Assembly (NCBI GenBank): GCA_018806915.1
Contig: JAGKQI010000091.1
Span: forward strand, 2,046,001-2,110,000
Length of the DNA: 64,000 nucleotides
Source: Phytophthora colocasiae
Taxonomy: Eukaryota; Oomycota; Peronosporomycetes; Peronosporales; Peronosporaceae
Direction: 5' to 3'
The notes under the pieces were generated by a model that was not told the origin of the DNA, did no database searches, and worked only from the letters and a program-made list of their open reading frames with translations. Below, one piece after another: positions 9,243 through 20,403 of the stretch (position 1 is the stretch's first letter; each line of letters opens with the position of its first letter). A program made the position numbers and the translations under genes.

Positions 9243-12200
9243 ATGACGGATTCTACGAGTGGAGTATCGACAGCTGCAACCTCAGCTGCAGCATGTACAG
9301 TGATGACAAGTTCAAGTAGTGCTGCAAGCTCGAGCATGGTGTCGACGATGGCTCAAGCTGCTGGAACAGCTCAAACAATGTCTGCTACGGCTACAGGACA
9401 ACCAGCCACGGCTATTGGACAGACTGTTGCTACTCAGGCTAGGCCCAAACCTTTGGGTACTAGCAAACCACCACTCTTTGATGGGGTTTTTGAAGTCTAT
9501 CAGATGAGGCTGATGCTTTATCTTGAGCAACGAGATTCATGGAGAATTGTGACTGGAGAAGAAACACGGCCAGTTGAAGAAGGAGAAGCACAAAGAGACT
9601 TTGATGCACGAGATCGATTGGCAATGGAGACAATAATCAGAGGACTATCTGATGCTGATGTCCAGAAGGTGTGTGTTTACAGGCGAGCTATAGACATTTG
9701 GAATGCTGTGGTCGCAGAGAAGACTCAGCGTGACTTCTCGTATGGAGTGCACTTGAAACGGGAGATGTATACACATACGTACACGCCTGGTAAGAAGATG
9801 GCTACATACGTTCAGGAGATGACTACAATGAGACAGAAGCTACAATACATGGGCCCACAGTTTGTTATTGACGATGTGGAGATGTCAAGCTTGTTGTTAA
9901 TGGGAGTGTGCACAGTGCACAGAGAGATCGTGACACAGTTTGATTTCTCGTTCAGACAAGGAAACCCACCTACCCTGCAGCAGGTGAAGAATGCTTTACT
10001 TTCGAGAGATGAAATGGAAAAAATGGCGGCTGGTACAGCTAAAGAGAAAGGTGAAAATAACTCTGAAGCGGTAATGCAGTCAAGCCATGCTGGTAAGGGA
10101 CAAGATAACAAGACTGGAGGTGGCAAGAAGCCCGTGGTGCGATGTTTTAACTGCAAGCGGAAGGGTCACAAGCGCAATGAATGCTGGTTCCTGAAGGGAG
10201 ATTCAAAGAAACCCAAAGGAAATCAGTCCAAAACTCGGAAGAAAGGCGACAAGAAGACGCAAAAGGAGAAGAAAGAAGCCAAGAAGAAGAAGAAAAACGA
10301 TGACTCTGAAGAAGATTCTTCTGGTGCTATGAATTACATGAGATTTGTCACTGAAGTACAGAAGAAGACTGATTCAAGTTCGAGCAGTGATTGTAGCACA
10401 GAGAGTTTCGTTGGAATGGTACTGAAGCACAGCCGGAGCGTCTCTCAAGTGGATTGGATGCTAGATAATGGCGCAACTACTCATGTTTGCACTGTGAAGG
10501 ACATGTTCACCAGTTTTCATAAGTCGAAGACGGTGTTCACTGTGTGGAATGGCAACAAGACGAAGGGAGAATTTGCTGGATCAGTGCTGGTACATGCAGT
10601 AAATGCGAGAAGTGGTAATGAAACCTCGTTTACTATGGATGGTGTTGAATATTCGCCTCATGGACCCACGAACATTATTTCTCTTGGAGTAATGCAGAAG
10701 AACGGATGGGGTTTGACTGTCACTGCACCATCGGAAATGCCTCAGAAGATGTGGCTTGAACGTGACGAACAGAAATTGGAATTCGTGCAACATGGAGTGC
10801 ATTACTGGCTGAACACTGAAGAATTTGGTGGATATCAAGCAGCAGTAATTGCGTCTTCAATAAGTGCGGATGCGAATCCTCTTATGCGTTGGCATGAAAG
10901 GTTTGCTCATCTCAATGAGGCAGCTTTGAAGTTCATGATGAGAAACCAGACAGTGAATGGGATGAATATCTCACACGAACATTTGAAGACCAAATTGAAT
11001 TGTCTGAGCTGCATGGCTTGAAAACAGCGTAGGAAATCGTACAAGAACCCTGGAGATAAGCGAACGAAACACAATTTCGAGCGAATTATGTCAGATGTCT
11101 GTGATATTCGCAAGTATGTCTCTGTTAGTGGTTCGACTCGGTATTTCCAGTTGATACTTGACGAAGGCTCACGTCACAAGTGGTGTTACCCGCTAAGTCA
11201 CAAAAGTGAAGCTGCAGGTAATGTCAAGCAATTGCTGACTGAATTGTTAGCGCAAGGGAAGCGAATTCACCGATTCACGAGTGATGGAGGCGGCGAGTAT
11301 GTGAATGCAGTACTGAAGAACTTCCTTTTGGAAAAGGGAATTCAGTTCATACCTACGCACGCATATACTCCGGAAGAGAACTGTTTGGTGGAGAAACTGA
11401 ATGATGTTCTCGTTAACAAGATGAGAGCTGTCATGTATGCGGCAAACTTACCGATGAAGCTCTGGCCCGAAGTCATACAATACGTTGTGGAAGTGGACAA
11501 TGTGAGTCCCACCAAAGCGTTGGATGGCATGACGCCGGTGGAGAAATTAACTGGTGTGAAGCCGGATGTGAAGCAGTTAAAAGTTTGTGGTTGTGTCGGG
11601 TTTGTTCACGTACCGAAAGAGAAGCGGCAGAGTAAATTATCAGCAAAGGCTGAACCTGCTCTATTTCTTGGATATCCACGGTCAAAACACGGATACCGGT
11701 TGCTACACTTGAGGACTGGCAAGATGATCGAAGTACGAGACGTACAATTCCGCGAGGACATCACGGTTGATGGTACATATGTGAATGCGCTCCTGGTGGG
11801 GCGACAGCACTACTATGCCCAAATACCACTTGTCCCGTTGCCAGTAACTTATGTAGCGGACCGAGTCACACGTGATAAAGCGAATAGTGTCGTAGCCAAA
11901 GCAGTTGCTGAGCCAAATAACAAGTTGCAAAGAAAGCAAAAGAAGTTTGGCAAAAGCACAGCTGGCACAGATACAATTTCGGTGGCAGCTTCGACAGAGG
12001 CATTTGGAACCTTGGATGATGTTGTTTCGGTGGGAGCTGATGGTGAGGTAAATGGTGAGGCGAATGAAGAGTATGTGGACAGTGAAGAAGAAAAGCCGCC
12101 AGCACCTACACCTGCACCTATTGAAACAGCACTACCAAGAGCTCCAAGACGCTCGTCAAGGAAAAAGAAGCCCAACGTACGCATGAACGACTACGTGATG

Positions 12201-13829
12201 GCACAAACAATGGACCAATTGCATGGAAATCCATCCAGTGTTGAGGAGGCTTTGAGTTCATGTCTCAAGGACAAATGGATGGAAGCAATACAGAAAGAGT
12301 TCGATGCTCACATGCTCAATGGCACGTGGAAGCTCGTGGAGCGACCGAAGCCGGAAGACGGAATGTTAGTGAATATATTGACCTCAATCTGGGTTTTGAG
12401 AGTGAAGCGTGATGAGAGAGGTCGTGCTGATCGTCTGAAAGCGCGGCTGGCAGTGCGTGGCTGCAAGCAAAAGAAAGGTGTGGACTATGGCAAAACTTAC
12501 TCACCGGTGGTTCGAATGGAGACTGTGAGGATGATACTGCTACTTGCTCTTTTACTGTCATTGGACTGCAAGCACGTTGATTTTGTGACAGCGTTTCTGA
12601 ATTCGGAGCTCATGCGATTCACTATCTACATGGAACAACCGAAGTACTTTGATGATGGGAGCGGCCGAGTTTGTTTGCTGTTGAAAGGAATTTATGGCCT
12701 CAAACAGGCATCGCGCTTGTGGTACTATACGCTGCACAAGTACCTGTTACAACTTGGATTCAAGAGATGTGCTTTTGATGTGGGGCTTTATCAGAGACAT
12801 CGTGGAGGCAAAGTTGTCTACATTACGGTGTACGTTGATGATCTGGTTTTTGCGGGAAAGACAGCAGACATTGATCAATGTATCGACGAATTAGCAGCAA
12901 AATTTGCACTCAAAGATCTTGGACGAGTACACCATTTACTTTCTATGGTAGTATTACTGGATCCAGGCAATCATCTCTGTATCTCGCAAACGGCATATAT
13001 CGATCGGCTGTTAGAACGCTTTGGCATGACTAACGCTAAATCTGTGGGATCACCTCAAGAGCAAAATGAACTGATTACCACTCTCGAAAGAGATGAAGAC
13101 AAGATTAATGATCCTAATATCCCGTATCGAGATTTGGTTGGTGCGTTGAACTACTTGGTGGCGTGCAGTAGGCCGGACCTGGCATGTGCAGTGCGGCAAC
13201 TGAGTAAGTACATGAGCTCGTACACGATGGACGACTACAAAAGAGCGATGCGTACTTTACGCTATCTGAAGGGCACTAGAACCTACGGATTGGTATACAG
13301 GTGTGAAGAACCTACTTTACCGTTACGTGTGGACGCGTACTGTGACGCGGATCACGCGAATGACCCGGACACAAATCGATCGGCCAGTGGGTATATCATA
13401 CAATTAAATGGAAATGCATTTGTCTACAAGAGCAAGATGCAGACTAAAGTGACTACGGCGACGTGTAGCTCGGAGTTGATATCGGCGGATAGCTGCGTTG
13501 AGGACTTACTATAATCCAGAAAATTACTAAAAAAGATACGTGGAGAGAAACCACCCACGTCAGTGCTTTACGTGGACAACCAAAGTACACAGACAGTGAT
13601 CAGTGAAGCTGGCAACTACCAGCGTATGAAGAGTTACGCTAAAAAGAGCAGCAAGATTGCTGAGCTCGTGGAGAAGAAGAAAATTGAAGTTGAATACGTG
13701 CCCAGTGCTGACAACATTGCGGACGTTTTTACAAAGGCTTTGGGACCAAACAAATTCAAGTTTAGGCAGCTATTGAACGTCGAAGACGTCACGCAGGTCA
13801 AGAAGAATGCACCATCTTCAGATGTGTGA
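9243..13829 (+). pseudogene. Copia gag-pol polyprotein with two in-frame stops
   Basis: A single frame runs from ATG at 9243 to TGA at 13827-13829, interrupted by TGA at 11019-11021 and TAA at 13512-13514. Domains in order: gag; a CCHC knuckle (CFNCKRKGHKRNEC); an aspartic protease (WMLDNGATTHVC); the GAG-pre-integrase region (RWHERFAHLNEAAL); integrase (DEGSRHKW ... TSDGGGEYVN ... PEENCLVEKLN); reverse transcriptase with YVDDLVF; and RNase H (AYCDADHAND, then QSTQTVISEAGN and DNIADVFTKAL). Each stop sits in otherwise intact coding sequence: the first follows CLSCMA in the pre-integrase region and the second follows SCVEDLL in RNase H. The copy is young but not able to express full pol without readthrough. 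Confidence 0.85.
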
Positions 13830-13837
13830 GGTGGGAG
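13828..13837 (+). other. Copia polypurine tract
   Basis: GAGGTGGGAG directly before the right LTR. It overlaps the last base pairs of the pol stop codon. Confidence 0.7.
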
Positions 13838-14092
13838 TAGCAGGATGTGGCAGTTCACACAACCTGGAGACTGGGACGAGCTACACAGAGCGAATGTACA
13901 CGAGCGACAGGGGGTTTGGTAGCCTTGAGCTTTTCCTCCTCGTAGCTATGAGTACGTTACATGTGGAGAAATACGTTCAATTCACTTTTGATTTTACCTT
14001 CTTCCTTCCAGAACTTCGTGTACGCTAAGTCGACTCCAAGTGAGCAAGCACTTCTTGCTAAAGCGCGTTCACGCACACAGCGCACGCAGCTA
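13838..14092 (+). repeat. Copia right LTR
   Basis: It matches the left LTR apart from the missing 12-bp insertion and ends in GCTA at 14092. Confidence 0.88.
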
Positions 14093-14335
14093 AATCGTTT
14101 ATTATTTGTTTTTTATGGCGATTCCTGATTTTAAACAATCAACAACCAGTGTCCAGTTTCAACTTCATGTGGTAGTGCATTATGGACGGTGCTAAGCTAA
14201 AGAAGCTAGCTCCTAAAACTCTTCATTCGGAGGGAACAAAACGATGTCCTGCATTTGAGAAAGACTGCTCAGTGACAGCGCAGTAGAGAGAGCTTCTTGC
14301 TCCGCTACCTCTCTCTGCGTCATGGCGGACAGAAT
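14093..14335. repeat. Right 243-bp direct repeat flanking the Copia element
   Basis: Starts at the first base after the right LTR and ends at the base matching 8937, after which the hAT-relative sequence continues to the right. Confidence 0.8.
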
Positions 14336-14563
14336 CTCGTCACATTCGTCGTCGAAGGCTGGTTCAAGCTCGTTTGTATCGCCGCTGGCAGCTAACATCG
14401 CTGTAACCTCTTGGTTTTCGTCAGGTCTTTGTAGCTCAGGAGTACCTAGAGGGTGTTTCTGTATGTGGATTTCAAACGGATGGCGTTCGTCACGTAAACG
14501 CATCTCTGCTACAGCCCCGTTGTGAGCTACGGCCACCTGCTGTTCTACCTTCTCACTTGACAT
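14213..14563 (-). pseudogene. hAT-like transposase C-terminal fragment
   Basis: An acidic open frame of about 116 codons ending at 14213. It overlaps the 3' end of the BED-finger fragment by 19 bp in another frame. It resembles the variable tail of oomycete hAT transposases and has no catalytic motif. It may be joined to the upstream fragment by splicing at a GTGAGA near 14550; this is uncertain. Confidence 0.4.
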
Positions 14564-15048
14564 GCGATTGCGAATTGCTGTGTGAGTTCACTAGCCAAAG
14601 GTGGGGAGTACGTAGGGTTGAGCATCTCAAAGAACTTCCTGTACTCAGGGTGGTCAAATAGCGAAAATTCGGTGCCGGTCCGGTGAACGGCACGAGCGAA
14701 CGCTTGATCAAGTGCAGATCGCTCGGGTTGAGAGTAATGTGGATATGGCTTCGCCTTCAGCTGGTCCAAAATGGTTGGTGTGATATCGTGTGTTGCACTG
14801 CAGTCATCCAGTGATTCCGCGAGACGCCCAATGGAACGCGTTATCTTCGGACAAGAAGCCAAATGGGAGGCCATGTTCTTCGCACTAGCTGCTATTGTTT
14901 CTCCACAATATGTGCATGCCGCTCGTGCCGTCTTGAACGCACCCTTCGGGCGGTCGTGAAAGTGCGACCACACTCCACTGCGCTTGCGCCCCATGCTTGA
15001 AATTCCGGAATGATCTTGCTGCCGCCTGGCGGTTCGATGGCCTGCCAA
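14545..15048 (-). pseudogene. hAT-like transposase N-terminal fragment with BED zinc finger
   Basis: About 167 codons. The BED-type finger reads ACTYCGE ... MASHLASC. It is followed by the LDQAFARAVHRTGTEFSLFDHPEYRKF...PTYSPP segment seen in many hAT transposases just after the finger. The DDE core that should follow is missing. The fragment belongs to the deleted element that hosts the Copia insertion. Confidence 0.6.
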
Positions 15049-15181
15049 CCAGCCATTTCCATGTCAGACAATACACAGTACCTTTCGCACCTTAGTAAGC
15101 CCATTCCTACAGCGACGTAAGACTAGGAAGCTTGAGCTTTTTCTGGTGAGTCAATAAAAAATCGCTTGGACACCTCAGAAA

Positions 15182-16045
15182 CATAGAAGACGTGAGGACT
15201 CTTCTCAGGAAAAACGAAACAGCCGAAGTTTGTCATCGTCTTCTCCAGTTTGAAGCGGAGCATGGGGACCTGATCAAAACCGATCTCGCGTCTCCGTTTG
15301 TCGCGCAAGAACTTGAGAGGCGTATGTTCGAAATGGTGTATGGGAAGAGAGAGGAATTACTCAAGTGTCTTCAGGATGTTCCGAAAGGTGCAACGCTTGG
15401 TGGATGGATATTTGAAGTTGGGGTGCATGAAACACTAGGACGAGGCTGTAAACTACAACTGCGGCCGCTGCCGAGTAATAGTAAGGTGTCAAAGCGTGGA
15501 GAACACACTCAACTCCAACGTTTGAGGACCTCACGATCGAAATGGGCGAAACAGACGAGTTCGCACTCAAGAATTTGTCTGCACAGAACGCAACGCTGGG
15601 TCCGTACCATAAGCCGAAGAGTGAGCAGTTTGAGTCGATTGACGGATTTTATATCCCGAAGATGGAGCCTGGTAAGGGCTCGGACGAGACACAACGGATG
15701 CTGATCGATTGGAACGCGAACCCCAAGAACCGTTTGACTTTGTTTCAGACGACGATCGCGAAGAATCATCCTGTCAATGCGTCGGGAATTCTCAATGTGC
15801 TGGACAAACTTGGGTTGGTGGAGGCGGTGAAAGCTCACCCGGAGCGAGTGGCTTTAGTTTTTATCGTGAAAAAAGCAGGAATTGCAGCGAACTATCAGCG
15901 CCAGAAGATCCGTCCAGAACGCCATGACAGCCTGACTTCTGTCCCGCATATCGACCCTGTTACAGTGGGTAAACTGAAGGCGCTAGGAATTTACGAAGTC
16001 GACAAGCTCCGGGAAGCAGTCGCTAAAAACCATGAAGATGTGGCT
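15182..16045 (+). pseudogene. Crinkler-like copy B, 5' part (truncated, frameshifted)
   Basis: It matches the intact gene from about position 1822 onward (tail of the NTPase region and nuclease-like domain). Everything equivalent to 759-1820 is absent, replaced by transposon sequence. A one-base loss near 15515 shifts the frame relative to copy A. At 16045 the match stops where the Gypsy element begins, and it resumes at 20671. The bases GGCT at 16042-16045 are repeated at 20671-20674 as the target duplication. This is non-functional debris of the tandem duplication. Confidence 0.85.
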
Positions 16046-16312
16046 TGACACGCCCGTGGCTTGCAGAGAGGCGAATCTGGCACCGTAGTCCTTGCTTGAG
16101 AGGGGCTGCGATGTAGAAGGTAAAATGGAGAATGAATTTATAGATTAGAGTGCCTCGTGCGCTAGCCTACTTCATGCTAGTTCCTACTCTGACAATCTGT
16201 GGCCCGTACATGTATCCAGGAGTCTTCCACAAGAAGTAGCTACTCCCACAATTCCACCACCTGCAAGGAGTGGTGCTCCCACCTGCCAAGTGTGGTGCTC
16301 TCACCCGTGTCA
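16046..16312 (-). repeat. Gypsy 3' LTR
   Basis: The left LTR on the plus strand, which is the downstream LTR in element orientation. It appears identical to 20404-20670. Confidence 0.93.
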
Positions 16313-16322
16313 TGCTCCCCCC
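16313..16322 (-). other. Gypsy polypurine tract
   Basis: On the minus strand it reads GGGGGGAGCA and abuts the 3' LTR, the expected position for plus-strand priming. Confidence 0.75.
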
Positions 16323-16337
16323 ATGATGTTGTGCTAG

Positions 16338-19300
16338 CTAGCACGGGAAGATCCGGCGCAAACTGACTTGCTGAAGCGAAGTCCCTTTGTCCAAGGTCAC
16401 TGTGCCGTTGCTGTGCACGGTCTTGATCGGGAATGGGCCGTCAGCGACGCGCTTAAGCTTGGCCCGAAAGTGTTTAGGGATCCGTAGCATCACTTGGTCC
16501 CCGGGCTTGTAGAAGTGCTCGAGACGCTTGTCGTTCTCGCGATCGTTGTCGGCAAGAATTGCATTGAATCTTCGCTTTGATAAGTAGCTCCAGTTAGCGT
16601 CGTACAATTGGCGCGAGATCATATCTTGTCCGAAGATGAGCTGGCCAGGAGAAGCATTGAGGATGCTATGATAGCTGGCTCGGACAGCAAAAGCTGCGTA
16701 GTAGATCACCTTCCTCCAGTCTGCTCCTTCGTGACAGCGGAGGATGTTTCCAATCTCGAGGTGTACTCGTTCACAGATCGCATTTGCTTGTGGGTTCTTT
16801 GCCGTAATTGGCTTGGCCGTAATTCCGTAGCTTCGAAGTAGCTCTTGGAACTCTTCACCGGTAAACTCTGGTCCCTGATCATGTACCACCTTGCGAGGTC
16901 TCGGGTATCGACAGAGCCATTCACGGTCGAAGCTTTCAGCCGTTGTAAGCGATTCTTTGTCGGGTTGGACGCCGACCTCCAGCCAACGGGTCGCCTGGTC
17001 GATCATGGTGATCCCGTAGCCTTTTCCTTCGTAAGGTCCGATAAGATCGACGTGAACAACGTCAAATGGGTTCACGGTTTTCATAGTTCGCGGTGGCAAC
17101 AGCCCATAATCTTGTTTCCCGCCGTGCGACTTGGCACGCTTACAGACAATGCACTTCCGTACAAACTGGTCGATGGTGGTCTCCATGCTAGGCCAGTAGA
17201 ACGTGATCCTCATCGTCTTGTACTGCCTTTCGCTCGCAGGGTGTCCGAGGTTCTGATGGTACCACGAGATGAGGTCGTCACGCAGGGTCTCTGGGGCAAT
17301 CACTCTCTTCTGGTACGCCACTAAGGTGCACCCTAGCAGTGGCATGAGCTGATAGTCCGGGTTGTTGTTGCCGGCCATACACGCGGATTTAATCTTCATG
17401 ATCATCTCATCAGCGTCTTGGTACTGTCGGAGAACAGGTCCATGCATTACGCACTCAATGGCTTCGGTCGCTGCGCAGATCTCCTCGTACAGTGACTTGC
17501 CCTCGTCCATCGCGAAACGCATGCGCGAGAAGGCATCAGCGCCTACGTTCTTCACGCCTTCAATGTAGTGTAGAGAAAGTCGATATTCAGACAGAAGCAG
17601 CTTCCAGCGTTTGACTCGGAGACTCGTCTCGGTAGGATAGATTAGATTCTTGTGATCAGTGTGCACCACCACCGGAAAGCCGAGTAGCATCGTCCGATAC
17701 TCACGTAGCAGCTCGACGATCGAAAGCAGTTCCAGCTCCATCGTAGTATAGTTGATCTGGTGTTTGTTCAACGTTCTTGAATAGCACGCAAGGATCTTCG
17801 TCTCCTGCATCACTAATCCACCGAGTTGTGTCCCGCTCGCGTCCGCGTACAGCTGGAACGGCTTGTCAAAGTCTGGGAAGGACAACAGCACGGCTTCAGC
17901 AAAAGCTCGTTGTATGGCTCGAAAAGCCTCGGTGTCACTGGGTAGCCACGTGAACGGGACCTTGCTGCTTGTAAACCTGTGCAGCGGTTTGCACAGTGTA
18001 GTCTTGTTCGGCACCATGTCCCTGTAGTAATTGATCATGCCCAGGAAGCGTCGCAACTCCTTACGATTGCGCGGCACCGCAATCTGCTGAATGGCCTGTA
18101 TCTTCTTAGCCTGAGGCTTCACACCCTCCGCTGAGAGCGTGTAGCCTAAATAGTCCACTTCTGCTCGTAAAATGTGGCACTTCTTTCCATTCAGAGTGAC
18201 ATTGTAGCTCTCCAAGCGCTCGAACACGATGCGCAAGTGTTCCAGGTGCTCTTCTTCGTCCTTCGAGAACACCAAAATATCATCCAAGTAGACAACGACG
18301 AACTCCAAGTCACCGACGATCCTTTCCATGCACGCCTGGTACTCGTCCGGGGCCGTCGAGATGCCCATCGGAAGGCGCTTGTACTGGAACTTGCCGAACG
18401 GCAGACAGAATGCAGTTAGCGGGCGGCTCTGCTTCGCCAGTCTCCTCGCATAGTAGCCAAGGTTAGCATCGAACGTCGAGATGCACTTTGCCTTGGCAAG
18501 TCGCATCAAAATCTCGCGGATACGCGGCACGTAGTATGGACTCCTGCGCAAGAACTTGTTAAGCCATCTGTAGTCGATAAGTAGTCGCAGTGAGCCATCT
18601 TTCTTTACCAGGAAGAACGCGGGAGACGCCATTTCAGAATCGTAAATCTGCTCCAGCACATCAGCGTTAATTAGGCGTTGAATCACTTCCTTAGCTTTCT
18701 CTTCCTGGCTACGTGGGATAGCGTAGGGCTTCGCATGCACCGGCTTGTAGTCAGGCGAGATCGGGATCAAGTAGTCGTCAAAACGCATGCGTCCTAAGTG
18801 TCCATCGTATAGCTTCTGGTGCTTCACCAACAAGTCCAAGTACTTCTGAGCAAGTTCTGCATCCTGGAGTTCTGGCAGCAGCTGCTCGGGTTGGACAGCA
18901 CCATCAGCGATCTCTTTCGTCTCATCCGGGTACAAGTCCTCCTGTTGTGCATCTTGCTCACTTGTTTCATGCCCTTTTGATCCACCACGACCGGTATTTA
19001 TACGATAACTGTTCTCGTCCCACTGAACCTCTTTGTCTTTGAAATTGAGTATCAGGCCGAGGGCGTTCATAATGTCTCGGCCGATCACCATTGCATCGTG
19101 GCTGTCTTCGATCACCTCGAAACGGTGAGTGATAACGGAGTCTGACTTCAGTGTCGGGATGGTAAACTGCACCATCGTCGTTCCACCACTGGTAACGGAA
19201 CCGCTCATCGTCTCAAAGACAGTTGGAGATGCAGGGATAAACTTCCTCCCGAGGTTCACATTGGCTGTTAGCGTTGCGCCGTTGATGATGCTCTTGGATG

Positions 19301-20336
19301 CACCACTGTCCAACAGAGCGTCAAATACCTGACCGCCGCGTTTTAGTTTTACCGGAATACGCAATGGAGCACTTGTTGGGCGTTCCTCCTTCGTCACTAG
19401 TCCGATAAACTTGAACTCATCACTTGCATCTGAGTCTGAGTCCGATACTGAGTCCTTGCGGATGCGGGGGTACCGAGTTTTGCGCTTTCCTGAGGAGGAT
19501 GGCTTCGTCTCGACGAGCTTTTGCTCCTCCTTCTTTTTCACAGTGTAGCAGTCGCTGGTATTGTGCGAGTTCGATTTGTGGAACGAACACCACTTGTCGC
19601 CTTTAGCCTTCCGCTCCGAGCGATCACCGTTCTTCTTGCGGTCTTTATTCTGACTTTTGGAGTTATTCCTATCTCCCTGTTGATCCTTGGTCCGACCATT
19701 GTGCTGCTTTCCATGCTTCTGCTCGCGTGTCACTAGCTGCTGTTCAGCTTTCTCAATACGCGAAAAATAAAGCACAAGCTCGCTGAACCGATCGTGCACG
19801 ATGCCTGCTGCAGCCAGCTTCTCTTGCCATGCTCGTGGCATTCCTCGTTTGAGGTAACGGCACTGCTGTACCTCAGGTACTTCTTCAGCGTTCAGCGGTA
19901 GCTCGGCGAACATACGGACGTTCTCCTTCAGGCGCTGGGAGAACTTGGCGACAGTCTCGTCGCGCTGTTTCTTCATGGTCCAGAGCTCGTTATCCAAGTC
20001 TTCACTAAAGTCCGCAGGGACCGTCAGCAGGCCAACGTCCGAGAAGAACTCTTCGAAGCTCCTTCCCGTATTGACAGCGTCAATGGCGGCTTGCTCTACG
20101 TCAGACTCCAACTCTCCGTCGATCAGCGCGACCAAGTTGTGAGCCTTCTGCTCGTCCGTCCATTGCTTCTTCCGAGCGAGACTGCGGAATTGACTGCTCC
20201 ATTTGAGCCAGTCGCGAGCACTTCCTCCTTGAAACTTCGGGATCTTGATGGTAGCCGTCTCCGCAGGAACGTCAGCGGTAGCGGGCGTGATCACCAAAGT
20301 GTAGGTTACGAACTCAGCCTTGTTCGATCGCCCCAT
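16338..20336 (-). CDS. Gypsy gag-pol polyprotein, intact
   Basis: 1332 aa from ATG at 20336. Domains in order: gag (DWLKWSSQFRSLA ...); a knuckle of the form C-x2-H-x4-H-x4-C (CSFHKSNSHNTSDC); an aspartic protease (ALLDSGASKSIING); reverse transcriptase (LLIDYRWLNKF, VVYLDDILVFS); RNase H (LYADASGTQLGG); and integrase with an HHCC finger (HQNLGHPASERQYK ... CIVCKRA) and the catalytic D-D-E set (VVHVDLIGPYEG, VHDQGPEFTGEEF, NPQANAICERVH). There is no chromodomain. The frame ends a few bases before the polypurine tract. All catalytic motifs look intact, so this copy could supply active proteins; activity is inferred and has not been shown. Confidence 0.93.
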   Translation of the reverse strand: MGRSNKAEFVTYTLVITPATADVPAETATIKIPKFQGGSARDWLKWSSQFRSLARKKQWTDEQKAHNLVALIDGELESDVEQAAIDAVNTGRSFEEFFSDVGLLTVPADFSEDLDNELWTMKKQRDETVAKFSQRLKENVRMFAELPLNAEEVPEVQQCRYLKRGMPRAWQEKLAAAGIVHDRFSELVLYFSRIEKAEQQLVTREQKHGKQHNGRTKDQQGDRNNSKSQNKDRKKNGDRSERKAKGDKWCSFHKSNSHNTSDCYTVKKKEEQKLVETKPSSSGKRKTRYPRIRKDSVSDSDSDASDEFKFIGLVTKEERPTSAPLRIPVKLKRGGQVFDALLDSGASKSIINGATLTANVNLGRKFIPASPTVFETMSGSVTSGGTTMVQFTIPTLKSDSVITHRFEVIEDSHDAMVIGRDIMNALGLILNFKDKEVQWDENSYRINTGRGGSKGHETSEQDAQQEDLYPDETKEIADGAVQPEQLLPELQDAELAQKYLDLLVKHQKLYDGHLGRMRFDDYLIPISPDYKPVHAKPYAIPRSQEEKAKEVIQRLINADVLEQIYDSEMASPAFFLVKKDGSLRLLIDYRWLNKFLRRSPYYVPRIREILMRLAKAKCISTFDANLGYYARRLAKQSRPLTAFCLPFGKFQYKRLPMGISTAPDEYQACMERIVGDLEFVVVYLDDILVFSKDEEEHLEHLRIVFERLESYNVTLNGKKCHILRAEVDYLGYTLSAEGVKPQAKKIQAIQQIAVPRNRKELRRFLGMINYYRDMVPNKTTLCKPLHRFTSSKVPFTWLPSDTEAFRAIQRAFAEAVLLSFPDFDKPFQLYADASGTQLGGLVMQETKILACYSRTLNKHQINYTTMELELLSIVELLREYRTMLLGFPVVVHTDHKNLIYPTETSLRVKRWKLLLSEYRLSLHYIEGVKNVGADAFSRMRFAMDEGKSLYEEICAATEAIECVMHGPVLRQYQDADEMIMKIKSACMAGNNNPDYQLMPLLGCTLVAYQKRVIAPETLRDDLISWYHQNLGHPASERQYKTMRITFYWPSMETTIDQFVRKCIVCKRAKSHGGKQDYGLLPPRTMKTVNPFDVVHVDLIGPYEGKGYGITMIDQATRWLEVGVQPDKESLTTAESFDREWLCRYPRPRKVVHDQGPEFTGEEFQELLRSYGITAKPITAKNPQANAICERVHLEIGNILRCHEGADWRKVIYYAAFAVRASYHSILNASPGQLIFGQDMISRQLYDANWSYLSKRRFNAILADNDRENDKRLEHFYKPGDQVMLRIPKHFRAKLKRVADGPFPIKTVHSNGTVTLDKGTSLQQVSLRRIFPC

Positions 20337-20388
20337 GCTTGATAAGGCGGTTGGTTGATTCCCTTATTTCCGATTTCCAAATTTCAAG

Positions 20389-20402
20389 TTTGATATATCA
20401 AA
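20389..20402 (-). other. 14-bp palindrome at the Gypsy primer-binding position
   Basis: TTTGATATATCAAA is a perfect palindrome starting one base inside the 5' LTR, where a tRNA primer site normally lies. I do not recognise a tRNA 3' end complement here. Confidence 0.5.
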
Positions 20403-20403
20403 A

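Larger units (their letters stand above)
8938..14092 (+). mobile_element. Ty1/Copia LTR retrotransposon
   Basis: A full-length element of 5155 bp. The LTRs are 8938-9204 (267 bp) and 13838-14092 (255 bp). They differ visibly only by a 12-bp insertion (CTATAGTGAAGT) in the left LTR. LTR ends are TAGC...GCTA instead of TG...CA. A primer binding site follows the left LTR and a purine tract, GAGGTGGGAG, precedes the right LTR. One gag-pol frame fills the interior but has two nonsense codons. The element lies inside the hAT relative and is flanked by a 243-bp direct repeat. Confidence 0.88.
14093..15181 (-). mobile_element. Internally deleted hAT-like element
   Basis: A minus-strand remnant carrying the N-terminal BED-finger part of a hAT transposase and a short acidic tail, without the DDE core. 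Its left end extends across the Copia insertion to 8695 or before. On the right it meets the truncated Crinkler-like copy at about 15182. Terminal inverted repeats were not identified, so the right boundary is set by where Crinkler homology begins. Confidence 0.55.
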
